From: REDI01 sp038123735 | Lineage (GTDB): Bacteria > Myxococcota_A > UBA796 > GCA-2862545 | Direction of reading: 5' to 3' | DNA: 30,180 bases | Assembly: GCA_038123735.1 (NCBI GenBank) | Contig: JAYPAP010000034.1 | Span: forward strand, 1-30,180 | Part shown: positions 15,138 to 22,796 of the stretch, piece by piece | Numbering within the stretch: position 1 is the stretch's first letter | How the letters are laid out: each line of letters opens with the position of its first letter | Notes under the pieces: model-generated | Databases searched by the model: none | Seen by the model: the letters and a program-made list of their open reading frames with translations, nothing else | What the model was told of the DNA's origin: nothing | Translations under genes and position numbers: made by a program

Positions 15138-15944
15138 TCAGTCGGCCAGCACCTCTTTGGCTCGATTCCACCAAGCGTCAAGGGTCTCTAGTGAGGCTTG
15201 GTGAAGGGGCTGACCTTCGCGTGCAGCAAATTCTTCGACGAGTCGAAAGCGAGATTCAAACTTCTGCGTAGTTTTTCGCAAGGCACTCTCGGCATCGATC
15301 GCCGTGCCATCCGCTCGCTTGAGATGGCGGGCGAGGTTGACGACTGAGAACAAGACATCCCCGAGCTCCTCCGCGATGTTCTCTTCATCTCCATCGCGCA
15401 TGGCCTCGGCGAGCTCGTTGAGTTCTTCATCGATTTTGGAACGGGGCCCCTCCACAGACGACCAGTCAAAACCCACCCTCGCAGCCTTTCTTCCTACGGT
15501 TTGTGCCCGGAGTAATGCTGGGAGAGCTCTGGGAACGCCATCGAGTAGCGACGATGCGGGCCCGGACTCGGACCGCTCCTCCATCTTGATCTGATCCCAT
15601 TGCTTCAAGATCGCGGTCGCATCCGTAGTCTTAGCCTCCGATGGGCCGAATACATGCGGATGCCTCCGCACCATCTTAGTCGTGATGTCTGCGATCACAT
15701 CGGCCATCGAAAAGGCACCAGTTTCCTCGTACATCTGGCAGAGTAGTCCAATATTGAACAGGAGATCGCCCAGTTCCTCCCGGATGCTTGCTACGCCTCC
15801 GCGGTCGACCGCATCTACGACCTCATAGGCCTCTTCCAAGACGAACATCTTGACCGTGTCCGGTGACTGCGCGCGATCCCATGCACAGCCGTCTGGGCTT
15901 CTCAATTTGTGAATCACGGCGAGCAGTTCCTGTAGTTCCGCCAT
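15138..15944 (-). CDS. mazG: Nucleoside triphosphate pyrophosphohydrolase MazG
   Basis: 268 residues, near the E. coli length (263). MazG hydrolyses NTPs and dNTPs to the monophosphate plus pyrophosphate, cleaning the nucleotide pool. Two tandem MazG domains are present. The N-terminal one has SPDGCAWDRAQSPDTVKMFV then LEEAYEVVDAVDRG and EELGDLLFNIGLL. The C-terminal one has KIDEELNELAEAMRDGDEEN and IAEELGDVLFSVVNLAR. Both carry the metal-binding EExxE...ExxD pattern. The start ATG has GGGGGA seven bases upstream. It is the first gene of the mazG-fxsA-TPR operon and divergent from a metallophosphoesterase, with only 47 nt between the starts. There is no adjacent mazEF toxin pair. Confidence 0.95.
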   Translation of the reverse strand: MAELQELLAVIHKLRSPDGCAWDRAQSPDTVKMFVLEEAYEVVDAVDRGGVASIREELGDLLFNIGLLCQMYEETGAFSMADVIADITTKMVRRHPHVFGPSEAKTTDATAILKQWDQIKMEERSESGPASSLLDGVPRALPALLRAQTVGRKAARVGFDWSSVEGPRSKIDEELNELAEAMRDGDEENIAEELGDVLFSVVNLARHLKRADGTAIDAESALRKTTQKFESRFRLVEEFAAREGQPLHQASLETLDAWWNRAKEVLAD

Positions 15945-15991
15945 AGGGTCCCCCGGGGTAGTACGGGTAGCACGCAGAGGAGCGCGAGGTT

Positions 15992-16705
15992 GTGACCAGA
16001 ATCCTATTTCCGGAACATCGAGTCTCTTGGCCAGGATTGCGCACCACTCTGCGTGTTGCTCAGCTCACCGATGTGCATGTCGGGCCCACCACGCCATTTT
16101 CATTGCTCCGGCGTGCGGTGGCGGAAGCTTCCAAGCGGTCCGACCTAATGGTTTATACCGGGGATACCGTTAATATTCGGGCTGGAGGGGCGCGGCGTTT
16201 TGCGGAACTCTTGCGCTCGGTGCCTCAGCCTGTGGTGGCCGTTCTGGGCAATCATGACCACATGGCTGGTGCGAGCCAGGTGAGAGCATTCCTGGAGGAT
16301 GCGGGAATCGTGGTCCTCCAAAACGAGTCCATCGAACGCGACGGCCTCTGGGTAGTCGGGGTGGATGACGGACATACCCACCACGCGGATCCGGTGCGCG
16401 CGTTCGAGAAGGTACCCACGGGCGAGCGGGCAAATGCATTGGTGCTGTCCCACTTTCCGCCTGCGGCAGACCAGATCGCCCCCATCGGCGGGCGCCTGAT
16501 CTTGTCCGGGCACACCCACGGCGGGCAGGTGCGTCTCCCTGGGGGCGTCGCACCCATCCTGCAATTACTTGGGCGATCGCCCTACGTGTACGGGTGGTAC
16601 ACCGTCGCCGGGGCCGACCTCTACGTGAGTGCAGGCCTTGGGCATTCATGGCTCCGGATCGCGTCTCCGCCCGAGGTGCCTATCTTTCACCTCGAGCCGG
16701 CGTGA
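15992..16705 (+). CDS. YaeI/LpxG-like calcineurin-type metallophosphoesterase
   Basis: 237 residues, start GTG. The dinuclear-metal motifs are complete and in order: LTDVHVG, YTGDTVN, LGNHDH, LSHFP and SGHTHGGQVRLPGGV. The GHTHGGQ form and the C-terminal YVYGWYTVAGADLYVSAGLG are typical of the YaeI/YkuE branch. Members hydrolyse phosphoesters; one chlamydial relative (LpxG) is a UDP-2,3-diacylglucosamine hydrolase of lipid A synthesis, so a membrane-lipid substrate is possible. There is no N-terminal membrane helix here, unlike several relatives. The gene precedes a Ser/Thr kinase by 76 nt containing two inverted repeats. Substrate is unknown. Confidence 0.87.
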   Translation: MTRILFPEHRVSWPGLRTTLRVAQLTDVHVGPTTPFSLLRRAVAEASKRSDLMVYTGDTVNIRAGGARRFAELLRSVPQPVVAVLGNHDHMAGASQVRAFLEDAGIVVLQNESIERDGLWVVGVDDGHTHHADPVRAFEKVPTGERANALVLSHFPPAADQIAPIGGRLILSGHTHGGQVRLPGGVAPILQLLGRSPYVYGWYTVAGADLYVSAGLGHSWLRIASPPEVPIFHLEPA

Positions 16706-16730
16706 TCCCTGGGCTGTTCGGTGTAATGAT

Positions 16731-16767
16731 GCGGGGTAGCCAAATCACCCCGCTCGGGGTCGACCCC
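16731..16767. repeat. Two consecutive inverted repeats before kinase start
   Basis: GCGGGGT (16731-16737) pairs with ACCCCGC (16747-16753) across 9 nt, and two bases later comes the 12-bp perfect palindrome GGGGTCGACCCC (16756-16767). The GGAGGA ribosome site and GTG start of the kinase follow at once. There is no U-tract, so a classical intrinsic terminator is unlikely; an operator or leader structure is possible. In RNA the two elements could also pair alternatively, since both carry GGGGT/ACCCC arms. Confidence 0.5.
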
Positions 16768-16781
16768 ATGGAGGAACGCAC

Positions 16782-18239
16782 GTGTCGAAGCAGGGTCCGA
16801 TCGAATTCGGCGAGTACCACCTGCTCGAGAAGATCGCGACCGGCGGCATGGCGGAAGTGTGGCGAGCCCGGGCCTACGGAATGGCGGGTTTTGAGAAGAT
16901 CTTGGTCATCAAAAAGGTACTTGCAAACCTCGCTCAGGATGATGAGTTCATACGACTATTCATCGACGAGGCCCGGATTGCTGTTCAGCTCGTCCACGTC
17001 AATATCGTGCAGGTGTTCGACCTAGACCATGTGGATGGCCACTACTACATGGCGATGGAGTACGTGCATGGGATGGACCTCGCGCGCATCCTTTCGCGTT
17101 CACGTTCGGTAGGGCCGCTGCCAATCTCGGTCTGCTTATTCGTGGCGAGCGAGGTTCTGAAGGCGCTCTCGTTCGCTCATGAACGGCGGGATGAAGCTGG
17201 CAACCCGATGAACATCGTGCATTGCGACATCAGCCCGCAAAATACGCTGATCAGCTACTCAGGCGAGGTCAAGATCACCGACTTCGGCATCAGCCGCGCG
17301 ACATTCCAGGCGACTACGCTGCAGCAGACCATCCGCGGCAAGTACGCCTACATGAGCCCCGAGCAACTCGGCGGCTCAAAGCTCGACGCTCGCAGCGATT
17401 TATTTAGCCTCGGAATTGTCTTATTTGAGATGCTCACGGGCCGCCGCCTCTTTAAATCCAAGAGCAGAAAGGAGACGCTGGAGCGGGTACGTCGCGCTGA
17501 AGTGCCGAGTCCGCGATCTTATCGCCCGGAGATTTCGGAGGACCTAGAGGCATTTTTGTTCAAGGCCTTGTCACGGGAGCGCTCGGAGCGCTTCTCCTCC
17601 GGGCGCGAGATGCTGAATGAGCTCAGCGCTCTGATGGTGCGTGAAGGACACCGGGCGTCCAATCTGGATTTAGCGAATTATGTTCGCGATGTCATCGAGA
17701 CCGCTTCCGATTCCAGTCGAGGGAGCAAGCTGCGAGTCGCTCCCAATAGTGTGGTCGTCTTAGCGCTTGAAGCTACGCCTCCTCCCCGTAGTCTTGCCTC
17801 TCCGAAGGTCTCGCTCGCCACGCTCACTCAGGAATGGGGCGGCCTGATCGCTGATGCGGATGGGGAGATTTGGGAGCGTGACGATGGGTCGATGCTCGTC
17901 GTGTGGGTGAGCGCCGCCGGGGTGAAGACAGACCTTCCCAAGGCGGTCAAGACCGCGGTTACGTTGAGGAAGACGACGCAGCGAGCTGGCTACCGGTTGG
18001 CCGCTGGTGTGGCCCCAGGGGTCGCTCGTATGAACCCTGATGCGCGGCGTCCTCCGGAGGGCTGGGAGCTCTCTGGACCGTTCTATTTAGCGCGCTGGAT
18101 GATGAATCTCTCCGCCCACCGCGGTCGTGTTCTACTCACGGAGGTCGGCTCGAAGCAGGTGGAGTCCGAGCGCGCCTCGCCGCTTGGGCGCATATCCATT
18201 CAGGGAAATCGGTACATTAACCTGTATGAAATTGCCTAG
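16782..18239 (+). CDS. Ser/Thr protein kinase with degenerate nucleotide-cyclase-like C-terminal domain
   Basis: 485 residues, GTG start with GGAGGA seven bases upstream. Kinase domain about 10-285: ATGGMAE (19-25), Lys44 in LVIKKV, HCDISPQN (147-154) with catalytic Asp149 and HCD in place of HRD, DFG 167-169 and MSPEQ 191-195. Loss of the HRD arginine places it among kinases that need not be activated by activation-loop phosphorylation. From about residue 322, NSVVVLALEAT...DGSMLVVWVS...AVKTAVTLRKTTQ...YRLAAGVAPGVARM...GWELSGPFYLARWMM...GRVLLTEVG follows the strand/helix order of class III cyclase homology domains, but the metal-binding Asp residues are absent. There is no membrane helix. 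Stops interlock with sbcC (CTAG). Confidence 0.85.
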   Translation: MSKQGPIEFGEYHLLEKIATGGMAEVWRARAYGMAGFEKILVIKKVLANLAQDDEFIRLFIDEARIAVQLVHVNIVQVFDLDHVDGHYYMAMEYVHGMDLARILSRSRSVGPLPISVCLFVASEVLKALSFAHERRDEAGNPMNIVHCDISPQNTLISYSGEVKITDFGISRATFQATTLQQTIRGKYAYMSPEQLGGSKLDARSDLFSLGIVLFEMLTGRRLFKSKSRKETLERVRRAEVPSPRSYRPEISEDLEAFLFKALSRERSERFSSGREMLNELSALMVREGHRASNLDLANYVRDVIETASDSSRGSKLRVAPNSVVVLALEATPPPRSLASPKVSLATLTQEWGGLIADADGEIWERDDGSMLVVWVSAAGVKTDLPKAVKTAVTLRKTTQRAGYRLAAGVAPGVARMNPDARRPPEGWELSGPFYLARWMMNLSAHRGRVLLTEVGSKQVESERASPLGRISIQGNRYINLYEIA

Positions 18240-21200
18240 ACGGTGGGCGGAAACTGCATCTTGAGGGTGGAGCCCGAGGTCGTAGGATGTACGGCAATAC
18301 GCGTGGACAAGCGCTCTTTGAGTTCGGGCACATGGGTGATGATGCCCACGAGTCGTGCATTGTGGCCGTCGTAGGCGTGGACGGAGGCGAGCATATCCAC
18401 GGCGCGGTCAAGGGCCTCTGGGTCGAGGGTGCCGAATCCTTCGTCGATGAACAGTGCATCGAGATGAATGCCCCCCGAATAGCGCTGGACGACATCGGAT
18501 AACCCGAGGGATAACGCCAATGCTGCGAGAAACGATTCACCCCCCGATAGGGTGTGAGCCGGGCGCTCGAGCCCATTGAAGGCGTCGAGCACCAGCAGGT
18601 CCAGACCGGAGGCCGAGCGCGAACCGCCATCCTTTTGGCGTAGAAGCTCATACCGTCCGCGGGAGAGTTTGAGGAGGCGGAGGTTGGCTTGGGCGAGCAC
18701 ATCATCGAGCAAGGCGGACAGAACGAACCGCGCAAAGGAGATCTTGCCGGCTTCCCGAACGCGGCCAAGGGCGAGGTCGGAGAGTCCGCGGGCGAGGGTG
18801 TAGGCTTCTCTCGCGCGCTCTGCGCGTTCCCCGTAGGAGTCATAGCGTTCGGCATCACCCTGGAGCTGGATGAGGCGCTGCCGAGTGCTGCCGACCGCTT
18901 GCTGGAAGTCAGAGAGGGCGGCGGCACTGGCTTTAGCAGCTTCAGCCAGCGCTTCGAGTTCTCCTGCGGCCAATGGTTCCAAGCCCTGAGCGGCATCGCG
19001 GGCTTGCTCCAATTGAGCGTGCGCGGCGTCCCGCTCGGTACGAAACGCCTCGAGCGCGCTCTCCAATGCGGAAATCTGCGGCACATCGGCTGCGGCTGCG
19101 GAGAAGGTCTCGGGAGAGGTTAGATCGGCGGCAGCGCAGGCTTGTTGAAAAGCGAGCTCTGCTGAAGACTTTTCTTGAGTCTCTCGTTCATGCTCTTGTT
19201 TCAAGGTGCCGAGAGTGGTCTGCGCGCCTCTGAGATCGGCATGCGTTTTCTTTTCATGTTCCGCTGCCGCCTTCAATGCATTCATGCTGCTCGTCAAGCG
19301 ACGATCCAGGCCGTTGAGGGCGTGTTCGAGGGCTTGAGGGGTCTTCGGACCGTCGCCAATACTGGTCATGGCGGCTTGTAGGCTCGCCTGCGCACGCTCG
19401 AGTTGAAGGCGGACGGTGTCTCGGGAAGCTGAGTTCTGTTGGAGCCGGCTGGCGATACCGGTCAGTAACGGGGTGATCCGCTTGACTTCCTTTTGCGCTT
19501 CCTCCAATCGTCGTGCATTGTCCTCCGCTTCTCGGAGGCGCATGAGGGAGAGTTGGCGCCGGGCTTGGCAGTCTTGCTGGCTCAGATCTCGGGCCACGCC
19601 CGCGCCATCTAGGCCCTGGAGCGCGAGATCGAGCGAGGCTTGGGCGGCTTGGAGTATCTGCGATGCATCTGCGGTTTCGCGCACGCGCTGCTCGACTGTG
19701 GACGTTGCGGCGTCCGCCGCGCGCTGTGCAGCTTCATGGGCTTCAACGGTTGGCACATCGAGTCCGAGTCCGAGCTGCGCCTGAGCACCGCCATGATCCA
19801 GACTGCCGCATACCGGGCAAGGAGCGCCGGGCACGAGTTCGCGGGCCAAGAGTTGTGCTTGCCCATTCCGGAATCGTTTATCTAAATGGTCGAAGGCCGA
19901 GCGCAGCGCATCTCTCTCGCTCTTCGCCGTCGCCTCCTGTTCTTGGATCATCAGAAAGGTCTGCTGGGCCTCGGATACCTGTTGGGATGCCTGGTCTCGG
20001 GCTTCTGAGAAATGGACGGCGCGTTCCGCCTGAGTGACGGCGTGGTTCTCCTTGTCGACGAGAGCACTCGCACCTGCGAGGCGTTCACTGACCTCTTGAT
20101 GGCCAAGAAGCACCTGTTCAAGGTGGATTTTTTCCTTTTCAATCTCATCGAGTGAGGCTTCGAACGCGCCCAACTTTGCAGCGAGGTCGTTTGTTTCACG
20201 CTGGAGCTCAGCGAACTTGGAGACGGCGGGGGTGAGCTGCTGCAGTTTGGCAATTTCTTGCTGCAGTTCTTGTCGATGAGGTTCATTCGCCACCGCCTGG
20301 GAGTGCCGCTCTTCGGCGAGTCGCCATTCGTGTTCGAACTCCGCCAGTTGTGATGATGCGGTCTGGAGTGCGAGATGTCTGGCTTTTAGCTGGGAAGTCG
20401 CCCTGTGGAGTCGGTCTCGAAGAGGCAGAAGCGGCTCACATTGACGAGCCAAGTCTAGACGCTTCTTGCGTCGATCCATCTCGTCACGTCTAGCCTGTAA
20501 GGCGAGGACCCGGTCATTTGCAGAGCGCAGAAGTTGGTGAGCATCATGGCGTTGGTTGGCGCGCTCGACCGCTCTCTCATCTGCTTGTGATGCGGACATC
20601 AGGGTGCGCTCTTCCTCAAGCATCGCCGCCAACGCGGAGGATTGCGCTTCGATACGCTCCGCCAAGGCGTTTCGATCAGCACACTCCAGGGCCTCGAGGA
20701 TCTGCTGGCCATCATGCTCCAACATATCCAAAGACTTGCGTAGTCCTGCCGTTCTTTCTGCCAAGTCGACGGAGATACGTTGGTAGACATGCGATGCGAA
20801 TAACCGCTCGAGAATCGCCTCACGTTCCTTAGAAGATGCAGTGAGAAGCTCTCGAAACTTGCCTTGGGGCAGAACGACGACCTGACGGAATTGGCCCGCA
20901 TCGAACCCCAAGAGACGGCTGATCGCATCTGCTACATCTGCGGGCCCCTCGGCTTCACACGGGGTGCCTGCGGGAGGGTCATCTTCTTCGCCGTTGGTGG
21001 AGCCTTCATCGATTTGGCCTTCTGGAATTCGCCACAGGACTGCGCGGTGGGAGTGTTTGGTCATCCCGCCTGTTTTGCTGCGAAGTTTGGGTCGTTCCTG
21101 CTCGGGTTCGCGCAACACTCGGTACCGTTGGTTCCCAACTTCGAAGTCGAGGACAACTCTGGTTAATTGGTGGGCGGACGGGTCGTCCTGGGCCCGGCGC

Positions 21201-21415
21201 CTGGCTTCGGCGGAGCGCACATCTCGTGCCTCACGCTCATCGCCGGAAGACTTGCCGTAGAGCGCGAAACAAATGGCATCGAGAATGCTGGTCTTTCCAG
21301 AGCCAGTAGGCCCATGAATGAGCACGATAGCGGACTTCGGGAGGGCCTCAAATGGAATGACCTCCCTGCCTGGAAAGGGACCAAACGCCGAGATCGTGAG
21401 GCGAAGCGGTCTCAT
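18236..21415 (-). CDS. sbcC: Exonuclease subunit SbcC (Rad50-type ATPase)
   Basis: 1059 residues, close to E. coli SbcC (1048). SbcCD cleaves hairpins and cruciforms and processes DNA ends, using ATP-driven coiled-coil opening. N-terminal ATPase half: Walker A GPTGSGKTS near residue 35. Long coiled coils rich in Glu, Gln, Ala and Arg run on both sides of the zinc hook CPVC (Cys533 and Cys536), almost exactly mid-protein. C-terminal half: signature LSGGE (956-960), Walker B ALFIDE (Asp991, Glu992) with GFGTLDP, and the His switch region IITHVPEL. The start overlaps the sbcD stop by ATGA (21412-21415). Function is secure. Confidence 0.96.
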   Translation of the reverse strand: MRPLRLTISAFGPFPGREVIPFEALPKSAIVLIHGPTGSGKTSILDAICFALYGKSSGDEREARDVRSAEARRRAQDDPSAHQLTRVVLDFEVGNQRYRVLREPEQERPKLRSKTGGMTKHSHRAVLWRIPEGQIDEGSTNGEEDDPPAGTPCEAEGPADVADAISRLLGFDAGQFRQVVVLPQGKFRELLTASSKEREAILERLFASHVYQRISVDLAERTAGLRKSLDMLEHDGQQILEALECADRNALAERIEAQSSALAAMLEEERTLMSASQADERAVERANQRHDAHQLLRSANDRVLALQARRDEMDRRKKRLDLARQCEPLLPLRDRLHRATSQLKARHLALQTASSQLAEFEHEWRLAEERHSQAVANEPHRQELQQEIAKLQQLTPAVSKFAELQRETNDLAAKLGAFEASLDEIEKEKIHLEQVLLGHQEVSERLAGASALVDKENHAVTQAERAVHFSEARDQASQQVSEAQQTFLMIQEQEATAKSERDALRSAFDHLDKRFRNGQAQLLARELVPGAPCPVCGSLDHGGAQAQLGLGLDVPTVEAHEAAQRAADAATSTVEQRVRETADASQILQAAQASLDLALQGLDGAGVARDLSQQDCQARRQLSLMRLREAEDNARRLEEAQKEVKRITPLLTGIASRLQQNSASRDTVRLQLERAQASLQAAMTSIGDGPKTPQALEHALNGLDRRLTSSMNALKAAAEHEKKTHADLRGAQTTLGTLKQEHERETQEKSSAELAFQQACAAADLTSPETFSAAAADVPQISALESALEAFRTERDAAHAQLEQARDAAQGLEPLAAGELEALAEAAKASAAALSDFQQAVGSTRQRLIQLQGDAERYDSYGERAERAREAYTLARGLSDLALGRVREAGKISFARFVLSALLDDVLAQANLRLLKLSRGRYELLRQKDGGSRSASGLDLLVLDAFNGLERPAHTLSGGESFLAALALSLGLSDVVQRYSGGIHLDALFIDEGFGTLDPEALDRAVDMLASVHAYDGHNARLVGIITHVPELKERLSTRIAVHPTTSGSTLKMQFPPTV

Positions 21416-22638
21416 TGGTCATCTCGGAATGCGTCGAAGCTCGGCTTTAGCCACGCGAGTTCTTGTTCGGAGATCGGCTGGTCGGAACCGCGCATCTGTT
21501 CCACGAAGTCCTCGAAGAGGTCAAATGGGGCGAGCCGCCTTGCGTTTTCCGAGGGAGTACCTTGGGTCTGAGGTAGCGCGTTGAGAAGGCCAGTCCTCTC
21601 GATATGTGCCGTATTGGGCCAACACTGGCGCAGGCGGGTCATGGCATCGAATACCGGCCGCGTGTCCATGAGTCGCGCCATGATCAGGTCTCCCGCTCTC
21701 TCTGGCGCATGAATGCTCTCCCATTGACTGCGACGCACCAACTCTTCCAGGGTGCCTTCCAGGATGCGAAGACCGGTGGGCGAGGGGAGGGTGTGGAATT
21801 CGAAGGATACGTTGCCAACGGCGTCGAGCTGGACTTCCGTGATCGACTTGGGTGATGACCACGTGGGTGGGCCGTCGAGGGTGTCGGTATTCGATGCTGC
21901 GACTTCGGAAAAACTATAGGCGAGCAGAGAACCCGAATATCGCACCCGTTGTTTTTCCTCGGGCCATCCCACGAACTGAGGACGATGAAGATGGCCCAGG
22001 GCGGTATACGAAAACTCTTGGAATGCCGTGGCCGGGACCGCACCCGTTCCACCGACCGTGAGACTTCGCTCCGATTCAGATTCTTCGCCGCCGACCACGA
22101 ATGCATGAGCGACCGCGACCCGGCGCGCATGCATCGGCCGGCCAAGGTTAAGTATCGCGCGGTCTCGCTGCCAGACAAGCGCGCTCGCATGACCTTGGAC
22201 CGTGTTCTCCGCCTCACTTGAGGCTCGAACCGCTTCGGGGGCTCCGTAGGGGATAGCCACGATATCTACGGGTCCATGTTCATCTTCTAAGGTCACGACG
22301 CCCGGCGCATCTGCTGGACCGAATAAGTGCAGGCCGCGGTTTCGCAGTACCCTAGAGCCAAAGCCCACGCGCTCGCCGCTATCGTGATTACCGGCGATGC
22401 CCACCACCGGGATCCCTAGGTCCAGCACCATGGTTTCGAGAAAGTCCGACATGACCGAGACCGCGTCTTGCGGCGGAACCGAACGGTCGTACAGGTCGCC
22501 GGCGAGCAGAACCGCATGAGGACGGCGCTCTTCCGCCAAGTCCAGGAGAGCCCGCAGTGCTGCGCGCTGCTCAGGCAGGCGATCGATGCCGTGCAAGCGT
22601 TTGCCAATATGCAGGTCGGCCGTGTGGAGGAGCCTCAT
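21412..22638 (-). CDS. sbcD: Exonuclease subunit SbcD (Mre11-type nuclease)
   Basis: 408 residues (E. coli about 400). The Mn-dependent phosphoesterase motifs are all present: LHTADLHIGKRL (Asp8, His10), LLAGDLYDRSVPP, VVGIAGNHDSGERVGFGS, VAVAHAFV and YTALGHLHRPQ. Nuclease partner of SbcC in double-strand-end and hairpin processing. The C-terminal region that binds SbcC and caps the active site (ERTGLLNALPQTQG onward) is also present. First gene of the sbcDC operon; the divergent gene at 22797 is separated by 158 nt. Confidence 0.96.
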   Translation of the reverse strand: MRLLHTADLHIGKRLHGIDRLPEQRAALRALLDLAEERRPHAVLLAGDLYDRSVPPQDAVSVMSDFLETMVLDLGIPVVGIAGNHDSGERVGFGSRVLRNRGLHLFGPADAPGVVTLEDEHGPVDIVAIPYGAPEAVRASSEAENTVQGHASALVWQRDRAILNLGRPMHARRVAVAHAFVVGGEESESERSLTVGGTGAVPATAFQEFSYTALGHLHRPQFVGWPEEKQRVRYSGSLLAYSFSEVAASNTDTLDGPPTWSSPKSITEVQLDAVGNVSFEFHTLPSPTGLRILEGTLEELVRRSQWESIHAPERAGDLIMARLMDTRPVFDAMTRLRQCWPNTAHIERTGLLNALPQTQGTPSENARRLAPFDLFEDFVEQMRGSDQPISEQELAWLKPSFDAFRDDQ

Positions 22639-22796
22639 CAGGAGGGCCTTTAGTCGGGTCTATCGCGAAGTGCGACACTGGGTTCGGCGGTAGACGATGA
22701 GGATTACGAGGTCGTAGATTTGGCCATGAATTGTGATTACTGTGGACTCCGTGGCGCCGGTGGAGACACTGTCGGTGGCTTCATGAGGGAGAGCGC

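Noticed and set aside
15138..15944. MazG as part of a toxin-antitoxin system
   Set aside because: No mazE or mazF lies nearby; the neighbours are fxsA and a TPR gene, so it is a housecleaning pyrophosphohydrolase.
18689..19123. Long + ORFs inside sbcC
   Set aside because: Shadows of the high-G+C coding strand; the minus-strand SbcC protein is unambiguous and the + translations show no motifs.
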